From Betaproteobacteria bacterium HGW-Betaproteobacteria-11 (GTDB lineage Bacteria; Pseudomonadota; Gammaproteobacteria; Burkholderiales; Rhodocyclaceae): 64,000 nucleotides of DNA. The notes below the pieces were generated by a model. That model saw only the letters and a list, made by a program, of their open reading frames with translations. It searched no databases and was not told the DNA's origin. The translations under genes were made by a program, and so were the position numbers. The stretch spans positions 62,001-126,000 of the forward strand of contig PHCV01000003.1 of NCBI GenBank assembly GCA_002842395.1. The letters run 5' to 3'. Every line of letters begins with the position of its first letter. Position 1 is the stretch's first letter. Shown one piece after another: positions 48,941 through 58,316 of the stretch.

Positions 48941-50146
48941 ATGACCGCTTCTTTGCCCATCCTGATGTTGAGCGATGTCTATTTCCCGCGCATCAATGGC
49001 GTCTCGACTTCGATCCAGACTTTCCGCCACGCCCTGCGCGAACATGGCGTGCGACTGACGATCGCCGCGCCCGAATACCCGGGCCATGTCGAACTGGAGG
49101 ACGTCCTGCGGATTCCCTCGCGGCCGGTTCCCCTCGACCCCGAGGATCGCCTGATGACACGCGCCGGCCTCGCGGCCTTCGGCCACCGTATCGCCAGCGC
49201 CGACTTTTCGCTGATCCACATCCAGACGCCCTTTGCCGCCCACTATGCCGGCATCAAGCTGGCACGCAGGCATGGCGTGCCGGTGATTGCCACCTACCAC
49301 ACGCATTTCGAGGAGTATCTGTTCCACTATCTGCCCTTTCTGCCGCGCCGTGCCCTGCGCGGCATTGCGCGACGCAGTGCGCGCGGGCAATGCAACAGTC
49401 TCGATGCGATTGTCGTACCCTCGCAGCCGATGGCGCAAAAACTGCGCGACTATGGGGTCACCACCCCGCTGCACGTGATCCCCACCGGCCTGCCCGCAAG
49501 CCAGTTCGTTCGCGGCGACGGACAGCGTTTCCGTACCGCTCACAACATCGGCCCGGAGCGGCGGATCGCCCTCTTCGTCGGCCGGGTCGCCTTCGAAAAG
49601 AATATCGACTTCCTGCTCGATGTGGTTGCCCATGCCCACCACCAGCGCCCCGATCTGCTGCTGGTCATCGCCGGCGAAGGCCCGGCGTTGCCCGCCCTGC
49701 GGCGCAAGGCCCGGCTCGCGGGATTATCCGACCATGTGCGCTTCGTCGGCTATCTGCCGCGCGACGCGGGACTGCGCGACTGCTATGCCGCCGCCGATGT
49801 ATTTACCTTCGCCTCGCTGACCGAAACCCAGGGCCTGGTGCTGCTCGAAGCACTGGCCGTCGGCCTGCCGGTGCTGGCCATCCCGGCGTTGGGTGCGGCC
49901 GAGATCGTCGGCCCGCAGCGCGGCGCCATTGCCGCCGCCGGGACAGCCCGGGAATTCGCCGGCCAACTCACCGCCCTGCTCGATCAACCGCAACGCCTGA
50001 CCGATCTAAGCCGGGAAGGCATCGCCTTCGCCCGCGAGTGGGATGCCGCGACCCAGGCCGCGCGCCTGGCCACGCTGTATCTGGAAATCATTACCCACCA
50101 TGCCACAACGCGACAAATGAATAACAAAACCGTCATCTGCACGTAG
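48941..50146 (+). CDS. GT4 glycosyltransferase, diacylglycerol-glucosyltransferase-like
   Basis: 401 residues with two Rossmann domains (GT-B). The acceptor domain begins PILMLSDVYFPRINGVSTSI and has VIATYHTHFEEYLFHY; the donor domain has RIALFVGRVAFEKN and the E-x7-E nucleotide-sugar motif in TETQGLVLLEALAVGLPV. The N-terminal pattern resembles 1,2-diacylglycerol 3-glucosyltransferases. No membrane helix is evident; such enzymes attach to the membrane surface. It starts 13 bp after the OlsB-like gene. A repeat copy overlaps the HRIASADF segment. Confidence 0.82.
   Translation: MTASLPILMLSDVYFPRINGVSTSIQTFRHALREHGVRLTIAAPEYPGHVELEDVLRIPSRPVPLDPEDRLMTRAGLAAFGHRIASADFSLIHIQTPFAAHYAGIKLARRHGVPVIATYHTHFEEYLFHYLPFLPRRALRGIARRSARGQCNSLDAIVVPSQPMAQKLRDYGVTTPLHVIPTGLPASQFVRGDGQRFRTAHNIGPERRIALFVGRVAFEKNIDFLLDVVAHAHHQRPDLLLVIAGEGPALPALRRKARLAGLSDHVRFVGYLPRDAGLRDCYAAADVFTFASLTETQGLVLLEALAVGLPVLAIPALGAAEIVGPQRGAIAAAGTAREFAGQLTALLDQPQRLTDLSREGIAFAREWDAATQAARLATLYLEIITHHATTRQMNNKTVICT
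49184..49207 (-). repeat. Dispersed 24-bp repeat, antisense copy in a glycosyltransferase gene
   Basis: 22 of 24 positions match the repeat at 31313-31336 when read on the minus strand, opposite to the gene. The coding strand gives HRIASADF, normal-looking sequence for this family. Confidence 0.6.
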
Positions 50147-50180
50147 CCGGGATGCAACGGTGCAAAGGCACAGTAGTGAC

Positions 50181-51371
50181 ATGAAAAAGACCATGCACAT
50201 TGCCCTGGTGACCGAAACCTGGCGTCCCGAAATCAACGGCGTTGCGATGACCCTGGGCCACTTGACCGATGGCCTGCGCCACCACGGCCACCGGTTTACG
50301 CTGGTGCGTCCGCGCCAGCATGCCGAAGACATTCCTGCTGTTGAACCAGGCCTTGCCGAAATACTGGTCGGCGGATGTCCGATCCCTGGCTATCACGGGT
50401 TACGTTTCGGTCTGCCGTCCAAGGCGCGCCTGCTCGATGCCTGGCAAATCGACCGCCCGGATGTCGTTCAAGTCGCAACCGAAGGCCCGCTCGGTGGATC
50501 GGCAATCGCTGCCGCACGCAAGCTCGGCATTCCGGTGGTCTCGGAATTCCATACCAATTTTCACGCCTACAGCCGACACTATGGTTTCGGCTGGCTTGAA
50601 GGCCTGGTCAGCGCCCATCTGCGTCGCCTGCACAATAAAAGCGCCGTCACGCTGGCGCCGACCGTTGTCGTCGCCGAGGAACTTCGGGCCAGGGGCTATC
50701 GCTCGGTGCGCGTGGTTTCGCGCGGTATCGATACGGCACTGTTCCACCCGGCACGGCGCAGCACCGCCTTGCGGGCCGAGTGGCACGTCGGCGACGATCA
50801 GTTGGTCGTCGCCTATGTCGGCCGTCTGGCGGCGGAGAAAAATCTGCCACTGGTGATGCGGGCCTTCGATGCGATCCGCGCCGTGCGCGCCGATGCCCGC
50901 CTGCTCTTCGTCGGCGATGGACCGCTACGCGACGAACTGGCGCGTAGCGACGAAACCATCCTGTTCGCCGGCATGCGTCGTGATGCCGACCTCGCGGCAC
51001 ATTACGCCAGCGCCGATCTGTTCCTGTTTCCCAGCCTCACCGAAACCTTCGGCAACGTCACCGTCGAAGCGCTCGCCAGCGGCCTGGGCGTAGTCGCCTA
51101 CGACTGCGCCGCCGCCGCGGAACTGATCCGCGACGGCGACAACGGCCGCCTGGCCGCCTGTGGCGATGAAGCACTGTTCATTTCCGCCGCAGTGGAACTG
51201 GCGCGCAATCCAGGCCTGCTCGCCACCCTGCGCCAGCGTGCGGCGGACAGCGTGCGCCATCTCGACTGGGGAAGGATCGAGGGCGACATGATTGCCGTGC
51301 TGCGGGACTCGATTCGCATTCACCAACGGCAAACAGATGCGGCCCCGATCTTCCGCTTCGCTCCCGATTGA
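50181..51371 (+). CDS. GT4 glycosyltransferase, Agt/SqdX-like
   Basis: 396 residues with a GT-B fold. The acceptor domain shows HIALVTETWRPEINGVAMTL, QVATEGPLGGSAIAAARK and EFHTNFHAYSRHYG; the donor domain shows VVAYVGRLAAEKN and TETFGNVTVEALASGLGV (E-x7-E). The ATEGPLG and SRGIDTALF motifs match the group containing SqdX (sulfoquinovosyl-diacylglycerol synthase) and Agt (glycolipid synthase made under phosphate limitation). ATG 50181 was used; GTG 50160 and ATG 50193 are alternatives. It lies 34 bp after the first glycosyltransferase and 16 bp before the phosphoesterase. Confidence 0.82.
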   Translation: MKKTMHIALVTETWRPEINGVAMTLGHLTDGLRHHGHRFTLVRPRQHAEDIPAVEPGLAEILVGGCPIPGYHGLRFGLPSKARLLDAWQIDRPDVVQVATEGPLGGSAIAAARKLGIPVVSEFHTNFHAYSRHYGFGWLEGLVSAHLRRLHNKSAVTLAPTVVVAEELRARGYRSVRVVSRGIDTALFHPARRSTALRAEWHVGDDQLVVAYVGRLAAEKNLPLVMRAFDAIRAVRADARLLFVGDGPLRDELARSDETILFAGMRRDADLAAHYASADLFLFPSLTETFGNVTVEALASGLGVVAYDCAAAAELIRDGDNGRLAACGDEALFISAAVELARNPGLLATLRQRAADSVRHLDWGRIEGDMIAVLRDSIRIHQRQTDAAPIFRFAPD

Positions 51372-51387
51372 AACCGGAGCCAGCTGC

Positions 51388-52233
51388 ATGAAGGTACGCT
51401 CGCTGTTCCTGTCCGACATCCATCTCGGCACCCGCGGCTGCCAAGCCGAGCGACTGCTCGATTTCCTGCGCCAGATCGAGACGGAGAGAATCTTCCTGGT
51501 CGGCGACATCATCGACTTCTGGGCCATGAGCCGCGGCATCCACTGGACTTCGGCACAAAACACCGTGGTGCAAAAAATTCTCCGCCGCGCTCGCCATGGC
51601 GAACAGGTCATGCTGATACCCGGTAACCACGACGAGGCGCTGCGCGACCATGACGGCATTTCCTTCGGCGACATTCTCGTCGTCCACGAGCATGTTCACG
51701 TCGCCGCCGACGGCCGCCGCTATCTGGTGCTGCATGGCGACGAATTCGATCAGGTCACCCGCCATCACCGCTGGCTTGCAGTGCTCGGCGATGTCGGCTA
51801 CAACCTGCTGGTTCGCGTAAACGGCTGGCTCTCATGGTGCCGCCGGCAGCTCGGCAGACCCGGCTACTGGTCGCTCGCGGGTTATGCCAAGCGCAAGGTC
51901 AAGCGCGCCGTTTCCTTCATCTTCGATTTCGAACACGCCGTCGTTCACGCGGCCCGGGAGCGGGGACTCGACGGTGTCATCTGCGGCCACATCCATTGCG
52001 CCACGATCAAGGACATCGACGGGGTGACCTACATCAACTGCGGCGACTGGGTCGATAGCTGCAGTGCGATCGTCGAACACCCGAATGGCCGCATGGAACT
52101 GCTCCATGCCTGGCACCCGGCGGCACGGGTTGCAGCCGCCAATGATGCCGCACGGAATCCGCCGCAGGTCGGCGTGCCCACAACCGATGTTTCCGCCCAG
52201 GCCAGCCAGAGGCAACCTGCCGTGACTCCCTAA
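51388..52233 (+). CDS. Metallophosphoesterase of the PlcP/LpxH-like family
   Basis: 281 residues of the calcineurin-like UDP-2,3-diacylglucosamine diphosphatase family (COG2908). Metal ligands: D10 and H12 in LSDIHLG, D40 in VGDIID, N80-H81 in PGNHDE, H116 in VLHGDEFD, and H201 and H203 in CGHIHC. It is longer than LpxH and carries TRGCQAERLLDFL and YINCGDWVDSCSA, which are features of PlcP, the phospholipase that removes phosphate head groups from phospholipids under phosphate starvation in other proteobacteria. Its position next to an Agt-like glycosyltransferase supports the PlcP reading. The low-complexity C-terminal tail is unusual. Confidence 0.82.
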   Translation: MKVRSLFLSDIHLGTRGCQAERLLDFLRQIETERIFLVGDIIDFWAMSRGIHWTSAQNTVVQKILRRARHGEQVMLIPGNHDEALRDHDGISFGDILVVHEHVHVAADGRRYLVLHGDEFDQVTRHHRWLAVLGDVGYNLLVRVNGWLSWCRRQLGRPGYWSLAGYAKRKVKRAVSFIFDFEHAVVHAARERGLDGVICGHIHCATIKDIDGVTYINCGDWVDSCSAIVEHPNGRMELLHAWHPAARVAAANDAARNPPQVGVPTTDVSAQASQRQPAVTP

Positions 52234-52237
52234 ACCG

Positions 52238-54097
52238 ATGAAAAGAGAATCTCTGTTGCCACCACCCTTCATTCTGCTCGAGCGTCCTGCTATAAGTGGC
52301 TGCCCCATTGCGGCTGCCGAGCCTGCGATAACCCGCACCCAGCTCGATGCGTTCTTCGATCTGATGGCTACCCGCCGTCTGCATGCGGTGTTCCAGCCGA
52401 TCCTCGACATGCACAATGGCGAATACTTCGCCTTCGAGGGACTGATCCGCGGCCCCGAGGATTCACCACTGCATAGCCCTGACGTCCTGTTCCACCTGGC
52501 GCGTGAAAGCGGACTGACCTGCGAATTCGAGCATCTGTGCCGCGACATCGTGCTCACCGACTATGCCCGCCTCGACCTGCCCGGCAAGCTGTTCATCAAC
52601 GCCAGCATCCCCTGCCTGAATGACCCCGGATTCCGCGACCACGGTGACCTGCCGTTGCTGGAAAAGCTGGGACTGAAGCCGGGCCGGGTCATCATCGAAA
52701 TCACCGAGAATCATCTGGTCAGCGACTTTTCCGTGCTCCACGACATCCTCGCCGAATATCGCAGCCGTGGCTACGATCTGGCGATGGACGACCTGGGCGA
52801 AGGCTTTTCCAATTTGCGCATGTGGTCCGAAGTACGCCCCGAGTTCGTCAAGATCGATCGCCACTTCATTACCGGCATCGCCGACGATCCGCTCAAATTC
52901 CAGCTGGTACGTGCCATGCACGAGATCGCCGAAACCTGTGGTGCGCAATTGATCGCCGAAGGGATCGAAACCGAGGCCGAATTCGCCACGGTGCGCGATC
53001 TGGGCATTCGTTTCGCCCAAGGCTATCTGATCGCCCGGCCGCAGGCCGACCCGGACGGCGCACCCCTGCCCCGCATCGGCCAACTGCTCAGCAACGCACG
53101 GCTCATCGTATTCCCCCGCCAGGGCGCCGGCAATGCGGCCGGCGTCCCGATCCGGCAACTCCTGCGTGCCATCGAGCCGGTCTCCCCCGAGCTTGAAAAC
53201 GACGCGGTCTATGACCGCTTCGAGCGTGAGCACAAGTTGCTTTCACTCCCGGTCGTGGCGGAGGGAAAGCCTCTGGGGATCATCCAACGCTTCGATATGG
53301 TCGACCGCTTCGCCCGCCCGTTCCGCCGCGAGCTGTTCGGCAAGAAGCCATGCCATACCTTCATGCAGTCGGGGCCTCTGATCGTCGAGCACACCGACAG
53401 CGTGCAGGATGTCGCCCGCCGCGTCAGCAGCTCGGAACAACCCACGCTGGCCGACTGTTTCATCATCGTCCGCGATGGCCACTACCTCGGCATCGGCTCG
53501 AATCGCGAACTGATGAGCCTGATCACCGACCTGCAGATTCGCTCCGCCCGCTATGCCAACCCGCTGACCCAGTTGCCCGGCAACGTACCGATCTTCGATC
53601 ACATTGAGCGCCTGCTGGCGAGCCAGAAGCCGTTCGTCGCCTGCTATGCCGACATTGACCACTTCAAGCCTTACAACGATGTCTATGGCTTTCGCCGCGG
53701 CGACGACGTGATCCAGATGCTGGCGCAGGTGCTGACCGGAATCATCGAACCGCACGATGATTTCCTGGGACATATCGGCGGCGATGATTTCATGCTGCTG
53801 TTTCAACGTGCCGACTGGGAATCACAATGTCAGCGTGCGCTGGTTGTCTTCGACCAGCGCATCGAACAACTGGTCGACAGCGCTCATTGGCAGGCGAAGG
53901 GATTCAGCGCCGAGAACCGGAGCGGTGAACAAGTGTTTCACCCGCTGCCCTCGCTCTCTCTCGGCTGCCTTCCCGTCAGCCCGGGCATGTGCCACTCGCA
54001 TCATGAAGTCTCCGCCGCAGTCAGCGCGGCCAAACACCAGGCCAAGAAGACCACCGGTTCGAGCCTGTTCGTCGAACGCCGCCGCCTGGCAAACTGA
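52238..54097 (+). CDS. EAL-CBS-GGDEF cyclic di-GMP signalling protein
   Basis: 619 residues. An N-terminal EAL domain has EGL instead of EAL (E67), but the other catalytic positions are present: INAS, EITEN, MDDLGEG, FVKID, AEGIE and QGY. A middle pair of CBS-like repeats (residues ~290-420) is followed by a GGDEF domain whose active site reads GGDDF near residue 515, without the upstream RxxD inhibitory site. It probably degrades c-di-GMP; synthase activity is doubtful. No membrane helix is evident. It starts 4 bp after the phosphoesterase gene, so it is the fifth gene of the lipid cassette. Confidence 0.9.
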   Translation: MKRESLLPPPFILLERPAISGCPIAAAEPAITRTQLDAFFDLMATRRLHAVFQPILDMHNGEYFAFEGLIRGPEDSPLHSPDVLFHLARESGLTCEFEHLCRDIVLTDYARLDLPGKLFINASIPCLNDPGFRDHGDLPLLEKLGLKPGRVIIEITENHLVSDFSVLHDILAEYRSRGYDLAMDDLGEGFSNLRMWSEVRPEFVKIDRHFITGIADDPLKFQLVRAMHEIAETCGAQLIAEGIETEAEFATVRDLGIRFAQGYLIARPQADPDGAPLPRIGQLLSNARLIVFPRQGAGNAAGVPIRQLLRAIEPVSPELENDAVYDRFEREHKLLSLPVVAEGKPLGIIQRFDMVDRFARPFRRELFGKKPCHTFMQSGPLIVEHTDSVQDVARRVSSSEQPTLADCFIIVRDGHYLGIGSNRELMSLITDLQIRSARYANPLTQLPGNVPIFDHIERLLASQKPFVACYADIDHFKPYNDVYGFRRGDDVIQMLAQVLTGIIEPHDDFLGHIGGDDFMLLFQRADWESQCQRALVVFDQRIEQLVDSAHWQAKGFSAENRSGEQVFHPLPSLSLGCLPVSPGMCHSHHEVSAAVSAAKHQAKKTTGSSLFVERRRLAN

Positions 54098-54106
54098 CCC
54101 TCCGGG

Positions 54107-55465
54107 CTAACTCTCCCCGATCGCTCGCCGCACCGCATCGGCCAGGGCTTGCGCCTGCGCGTCGACCCGTGCGGCATCGCGCCCTTCGACCATCACCCGC
54201 AGCAAAGGCTCGGTGCCCGATGCCCTGAGCAGCACGCGCCCCTGCTCCGCCAGCGCCGCCTCGGCCGAAGCCAGCGCAGCGCGGATACCGGCTTCGCCGG
54301 CCCAGTCGAAGCCAGCAGGCAAGCGGAGATTGATGAGCCGTTGCGGGTAAAGGGTCAGGTCGGCGCAGGCCTGGGCCAGGCTTTCCTCGTCGGCCCGCAA
54401 CGCCGCCAGCACCTGCAGGGCGGCGATGATGCCATCGCCGGTCGTATGACGATCGAGACAGATGATGTGGCCGGAATTCTCGCCACCGAGGATCCAGCCG
54501 CGTTCCTGCATCATTTCCAGCACATAGCGATCGCCGATCCTGGCGCGGCCGAAGGCGATGCCCAGCCTGCCCAGGGCATGCTCGAAACCGAGATTGCTCA
54601 TCAAAGTTCCAGCCACGCCGGCCAATGGCGCGGTACGCACCCGATGCCGCGCAACCAGGTAGAGCAGCCGGTCCCCATCGTAAATCTGGCCAGCGGCATC
54701 GACCATTAGCAGACGATCGCCATCCCCATCGAGGGCAATCCCGCAATCGGCTTTTTCTTCCAGCACGGCAAGGCGCAGCGCTTCCGGCGCCGTGGCGCCG
54801 ACGCCGTCATTGATGTTGAGGCCATTCGGCGTGTCGCCAACGCCGACTATTTCTGCGCCCAGTTCGTGAAAGACCTTGGGCGCAACATGGTAGGCCGCGC
54901 CATGCGCGCTATCGACCACGATCTTCATGCCGCGCAGATCGAGATCGTTGGGGAACGTACTCTTGCAAAATTCGATATACCTGCCGGCGGCATCGTCGAC
55001 CCGGCGAGCACGGCCGAGTTTCGCCGAGGTCATGCAGGTCATCGGCTGCGCCAGCCGCGCCTCGATTTCGCGTTCGATGGCATCGGGTAATTTGCTCCCT
55101 TGCGCCGAGAAGAATTTGATCCCGTTGTCGTCATACGGATTGTGCGAAGCGGAAATCACCACCCCCGCCTGCAAGCGCAAGGCGCGTGTCAGATAGGCCA
55201 CCGCCGGGGTCGGCATCGGCCCGCACAACATCACATCGGCGCCGGCCGCTGAAAAACCGGCCTCCAGCGCCGCCTCGAGCATGTAGCCGGAAATCCGCGT
55301 GTCCTTGCCGATCAGTACCGCCGGATGGTCGCCTGCCGGCAACTTGTCCCGCGCCACCAGCGTTGCGCCGGCGGCATAGCCCAGCCGCATCACGAAATCC
55401 GGCGTGATCGGCGTCTCGCCGACCCGGCCACGCACGCCATCGGTGCCAAAATACTTTCTTGTCAT
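54107..55465 (-). CDS. glmM: Phosphoglucosamine mutase
   Basis: 452 residues. It converts glucosamine 6-phosphate to glucosamine 1-phosphate for peptidoglycan and LPS. Catalytic Ser107 is in [13 protein letters not shown], the magnesium loop is DGDGDR near residue 245, and the sugar loop is GGENSGH. The start [13 protein letters not shown] is standard. It lies 12 bp after folP in an rlmE-ftsH-folP-glmM run, the same order as in E. coli. It converges on the EAL-GGDEF gene, 9 bp away. Confidence 0.97.
   Translation of the reverse strand: MTRKYFGTDGVRGRVGETPITPDFVMRLGYAAGATLVARDKLPAGDHPAVLIGKDTRISGYMLEAALEAGFSAAGADVMLCGPMPTPAVAYLTRALRLQAGVVISASHNPYDDNGIKFFSAQGSKLPDAIEREIEARLAQPMTCMTSAKLGRARRVDDAAGRYIEFCKSTFPNDLDLRGMKIVVDSAHGAAYHVAPKVFHELGAEIVGVGDTPNGLNINDGVGATAPEALRLAVLEEKADCGIALDGDGDRLLMVDAAGQIYDGDRLLYLVARHRVRTAPLAGVAGTLMSNLGFEHALGRLGIAFGRARIGDRYVLEMMQERGWILGGENSGHIICLDRHTTGDGIIAALQVLAALRADEESLAQACADLTLYPQRLINLRLPAGFDWAGEAGIRAALASAEAALAEQGRVLLRASGTEPLLRVMVEGRDAARVDAQAQALADAVRRAIGES
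54827..54850 (-). repeat. Dispersed 24-bp repeat, diverged copy in glmM
   Basis: 20 of 24 positions match. It encodes IVGVGDTP, a segment normal for GlmM, so it may be a chance resemblance. Confidence 0.3.
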
Positions 55466-55477
55466 CGCCCCTCCTGT

Positions 55478-56305
55478 CTATCCTTCGACCGCCTGAACCA
55501 CAACCAGCGCATCGCGGGTGGCCGCCACGTCGTGCACCCGCAAGATCCGTGCGCCACGCATCACCGCCAGCACCTGCGCCGCAATCCCGGCATGCATGCG
55601 CTCCGCCGCCGCACGCCCGGTCAGTGCCCCGAGCAGGGACTTGCGCGACAACCCGACCAGCAACGGAAAACCGGAAACCGCCAGTTCGTCGAGCCGGCGC
55701 AGCAGGGTGAGATTATGCTCCACGGTTTTGCCGAAACCGAAACCGGGGTCGATACAGATCCGCTCCGCTGCAATGCCGGCCGCCTGTGTGGCAGCTACCC
55801 GTGAGCGCAGGAAATCACCGACTTCGCTGACGACATCGACGTAATGCGGCGCAATCTGCATGGTCTGCGGACGCCCCTGCATATGCATCAGGCAGACGCC
55901 GGCGGAACTGCCGGCTACCGCCTCCATTGCTCCCGGCGTCTGCAACGCCAGGATATCGTTGATCATGTCGGCCCCCACGGCAAGGACGGTACGCATGACC
56001 TCGGGCTTGGTCGTATCCACGGAAAGCGGCACGCCGCAGTCGAGCAGGCCATCAATCACCGGCAGCAGGCGCTCGACCTCCTGCGCGGCGGCAATCGGCG
56101 GCGCTCCTGGCCGGGACGACTCGGCGCCCAGATCAAGCAGGTCGGCGCCCTCGTCGACCAAGCGCTTGCCTTGCGCGATGGCGGCGGCCGGATCGTCGCG
56201 CAGTCCGTCACCGGAAAACGAATCGTCGGTGAGGTTCACGATACCCATGACCAGCGGCCGCCGGACATCGAGCACATAGCGTCCGCAATGAAAGCCCTGG
56301 GTCAT
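55478..56305 (-). CDS. folP: Dihydropteroate synthase
   Basis: 275 residues. It joins p-aminobenzoate to the pterin pyrophosphate in folate synthesis and is the target of sulfonamides. PLVMGIVNLTDDSFSGDG, DLGAESSRPGA and ICIDPGFGFGKT are the pterin and phosphate binding motifs; GLSRKSLLG follows. GIVNLTDDSF has D where many relatives have P. The ATG at 56305 is the only ATG giving the family length, but it lies in the U-tract of the ftsH terminator and has no ribosome site, which is odd. Confidence 0.95.
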   Translation of the reverse strand: MTQGFHCGRYVLDVRRPLVMGIVNLTDDSFSGDGLRDDPAAAIAQGKRLVDEGADLLDLGAESSRPGAPPIAAAQEVERLLPVIDGLLDCGVPLSVDTTKPEVMRTVLAVGADMINDILALQTPGAMEAVAGSSAGVCLMHMQGRPQTMQIAPHYVDVVSEVGDFLRSRVAATQAAGIAAERICIDPGFGFGKTVEHNLTLLRRLDELAVSGFPLLVGLSRKSLLGALTGRAAAERMHAGIAAQVLAVMRGARILRVHDVAATRDALVVVQAVEG

Positions 56306-56341
56306 AAAAAATAAGCCGCCGATTCTTACAAATCGGCGGCT
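56305..56341 (-). terminator. Rho-independent terminator after ftsH, abutting the folP start
   Basis: On the minus strand AGCCGCCGATT, a 6-base loop and AATCGGCGGCT form a perfect 11-bp stem followed by TATTTTTT. The U-tract ends in the A of the folP ATG. It should end most ftsH transcripts and limit read-through into folP and glmM. Confidence 0.85.
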
Positions 56342-56360
56342 GTATCGATCGCAATAGCTA

Positions 56361-58244
56361 TCAGGCAGTGGCCGTTGCCGTCGGCGCCGGGCCCGGAGTA
56401 CCTCCATCGGCCTTCGGTGTCGGCGGCAGGCTGCTCGGCTTGGGTGCCCGTGGCGGTTTGCCGGCCATGATGTCGCTGACCTGTTCGGCGTCGATGGTTT
56501 CCCATTCGAGCAACGCCACTGTCATGGCTTCGACCTTGTCGCGGCTTTCTTCGAGAATGCGGCGGGCGACCGCATACTGCTCATCGAGAATACGCCGGAT
56601 CTCGGCATCGACCTTCTGCATGGTCGCTTCCGACATGTTCTTGTGCGTCGTCACCGAGCGTCCGAGGAAAACTTCACCTTCCTCTTCACCGTAGACCATC
56701 GGCCCGAGAATATCCGACATGCCCCACTGGGTCACCATCCGCCGCGCCAGGTCGGTGGCACGCTGGAAATCGTTCGAGGCACCGGTGGTCATCTGATGCA
56801 TGAATATTTCCTCGGCAATACGACCACCGAACATGATCGCGATGGTGTTCAGCAGGCGTTCCTTGTCCTGGCTGAAGCGCTCTTCCGAGGGCAACTGCAT
56901 GGTGACGCCCAGCGCACGGCCACGCGGCATGATGCTGACCTTATGCACCGGATCGGTCTTCGGCAGCTTCATGGCAACGATGGCGTGACCGGACTCGTGA
57001 TAAGCCGTGTTCTGGCGCTCTTCCTGAAGCATCACCATGGTACGCCGCTCGGCGCCCATCATGATCTTGTCCTTGGCGCGCTCGAAATCGTCCATATCCA
57101 CCACGCGCTTGCTGCCACGCGCGGCGAACAGCGCCGCCTCGTTCACCAGATTGGCCAGATCGGCGCCGGAAAATCCGGGGCAGCCACGCGCCAGCACGGC
57201 GGCATCGATATCCGGAGCCAGCGGCACCTTGCGCATATGCACCTTGAGGATCTGCTCGCGACCCCGCATATCCGGCAACGGCACGGTTACCTGACGGTCG
57301 AAGCGGCCCGGTCGCAACAGGGCGGAATCGAGCACGTCCGGCCGGTTGGTGGCGGCAATCACAATCACGCCGGAGGCGCCTTCGAAACCATCCATCTCGA
57401 CCAGCAGCTGGTTCAGCGTCTGTTCGCGTTCATCGTTGCCACCGCCCAGCCCCGCGCCACGCTGGCGCCCCACGGCATCGATTTCGTCGATGAAAATGAT
57501 GCACGGCGCCGCCTTCTTGGCCTGTTCGAACATGTCGCGCACCCGTGAAGCACCGACACCGACGAACATCTCGACGAAATCGGAACCGGAAATAGAGAAA
57601 AACGGTACCTTGGCCTCGCCGGCAATGGCCTTGGCCAGCAAGGTCTTGCCGGTCCCCGGATTACCGACCATCAGCACACCGCGCGGAATCCGGCCGCCGA
57701 GTTTCTGGAATTTGGTTGGATCACGCAGGAAATCGACCAGTTCGGCAACCTCTTCCTTGGCTTCGTCACAACCCGCAACATCGGCAAACGTCACCGTGTT
57801 GGACGCTTCCTCCGTCAAACGCGCCTTGCTTTTGCCGAAGGACATCGCGCCGCCCCTTCCACCCCCCTGCATCTGGCGCATGAAGTAAACCCAGACACCG
57901 ATCAGCAACAGCATCGGAAACCAGGAAACCAGGATGTTCATGAGGAAAGACTGCTCCTCCTCGGGTTTGGCGACCACCTTGACATTGTTTTTTAGGAGAT
58001 CGGAGACCATCCACAGATCGGGAGGCGCATAGGAGATGACTCGCCGCCCCTCGCTGGTCGTGGCTTCCAAGGTACGCCCTTGGATGACCACCTTGGCGAT
58101 ATGGCCCTGTTTCACTTCGTCGAGAAACTGCGAATACTCGAGCGTGTTCTGGGCCGCCTGCTGCGAATTGAAATGGTTGAACACTGTCATCAGCACAATG
58201 CCGACAACCACCCAAATCGCCAAATTTTTGAACATGCCATTCAT
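56361..58244 (-). CDS. ftsH: ATP-dependent zinc metalloprotease FtsH
   Basis: 627 residues. It is a membrane-bound AAA+ protease that degrades misfolded membrane proteins and, in E. coli, LpxC. Two N-terminal membrane helices flank a periplasmic domain; then come Walker A GNPGTGKT, Walker [12 protein letters not shown], the second region of homology ([20 protein letters not shown]) in the AAA module, and the zinc site HESGH with a downstream Glu/Asp ligand. A Pro-rich tail ends the protein. It lies 72 bp after rlmE and ends with a strong terminator. Confidence 0.97.
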   Translation of the reverse strand: MNGMFKNLAIWVVVGIVLMTVFNHFNSQQAAQNTLEYSQFLDEVKQGHIAKVVIQGRTLEATTSEGRRVISYAPPDLWMVSDLLKNNVKVVAKPEEEQSFLMNILVSWFPMLLLIGVWVYFMRQMQGGGRGGAMSFGKSKARLTEEASNTVTFADVAGCDEAKEEVAELVDFLRDPTKFQKLGGRIPRGVLMVGNPGTGKTLLAKAIAGEAKVPFFSISGSDFVEMFVGVGASRVRDMFEQAKKAAPCIIFIDEIDAVGRQRGAGLGGGNDEREQTLNQLLVEMDGFEGASGVIVIAATNRPDVLDSALLRPGRFDRQVTVPLPDMRGREQILKVHMRKVPLAPDIDAAVLARGCPGFSGADLANLVNEAALFAARGSKRVVDMDDFERAKDKIMMGAERRTMVMLQEERQNTAYHESGHAIVAMKLPKTDPVHKVSIMPRGRALGVTMQLPSEERFSQDKERLLNTIAIMFGGRIAEEIFMHQMTTGASNDFQRATDLARRMVTQWGMSDILGPMVYGEEEGEVFLGRSVTTHKNMSEATMQKVDAEIRRILDEQYAVARRILEESRDKVEAMTVALLEWETIDAEQVSDIMAGKPPRAPKPSSLPPTPKADGGTPGPAPTATATA

Positions 58245-58316
58245 GACTAGCCCTCTCTTGGGATGACCTTCAATTTCATTCTAGTGGTGTTGCGGATATT
58301 CCGCAATCACTTATAT

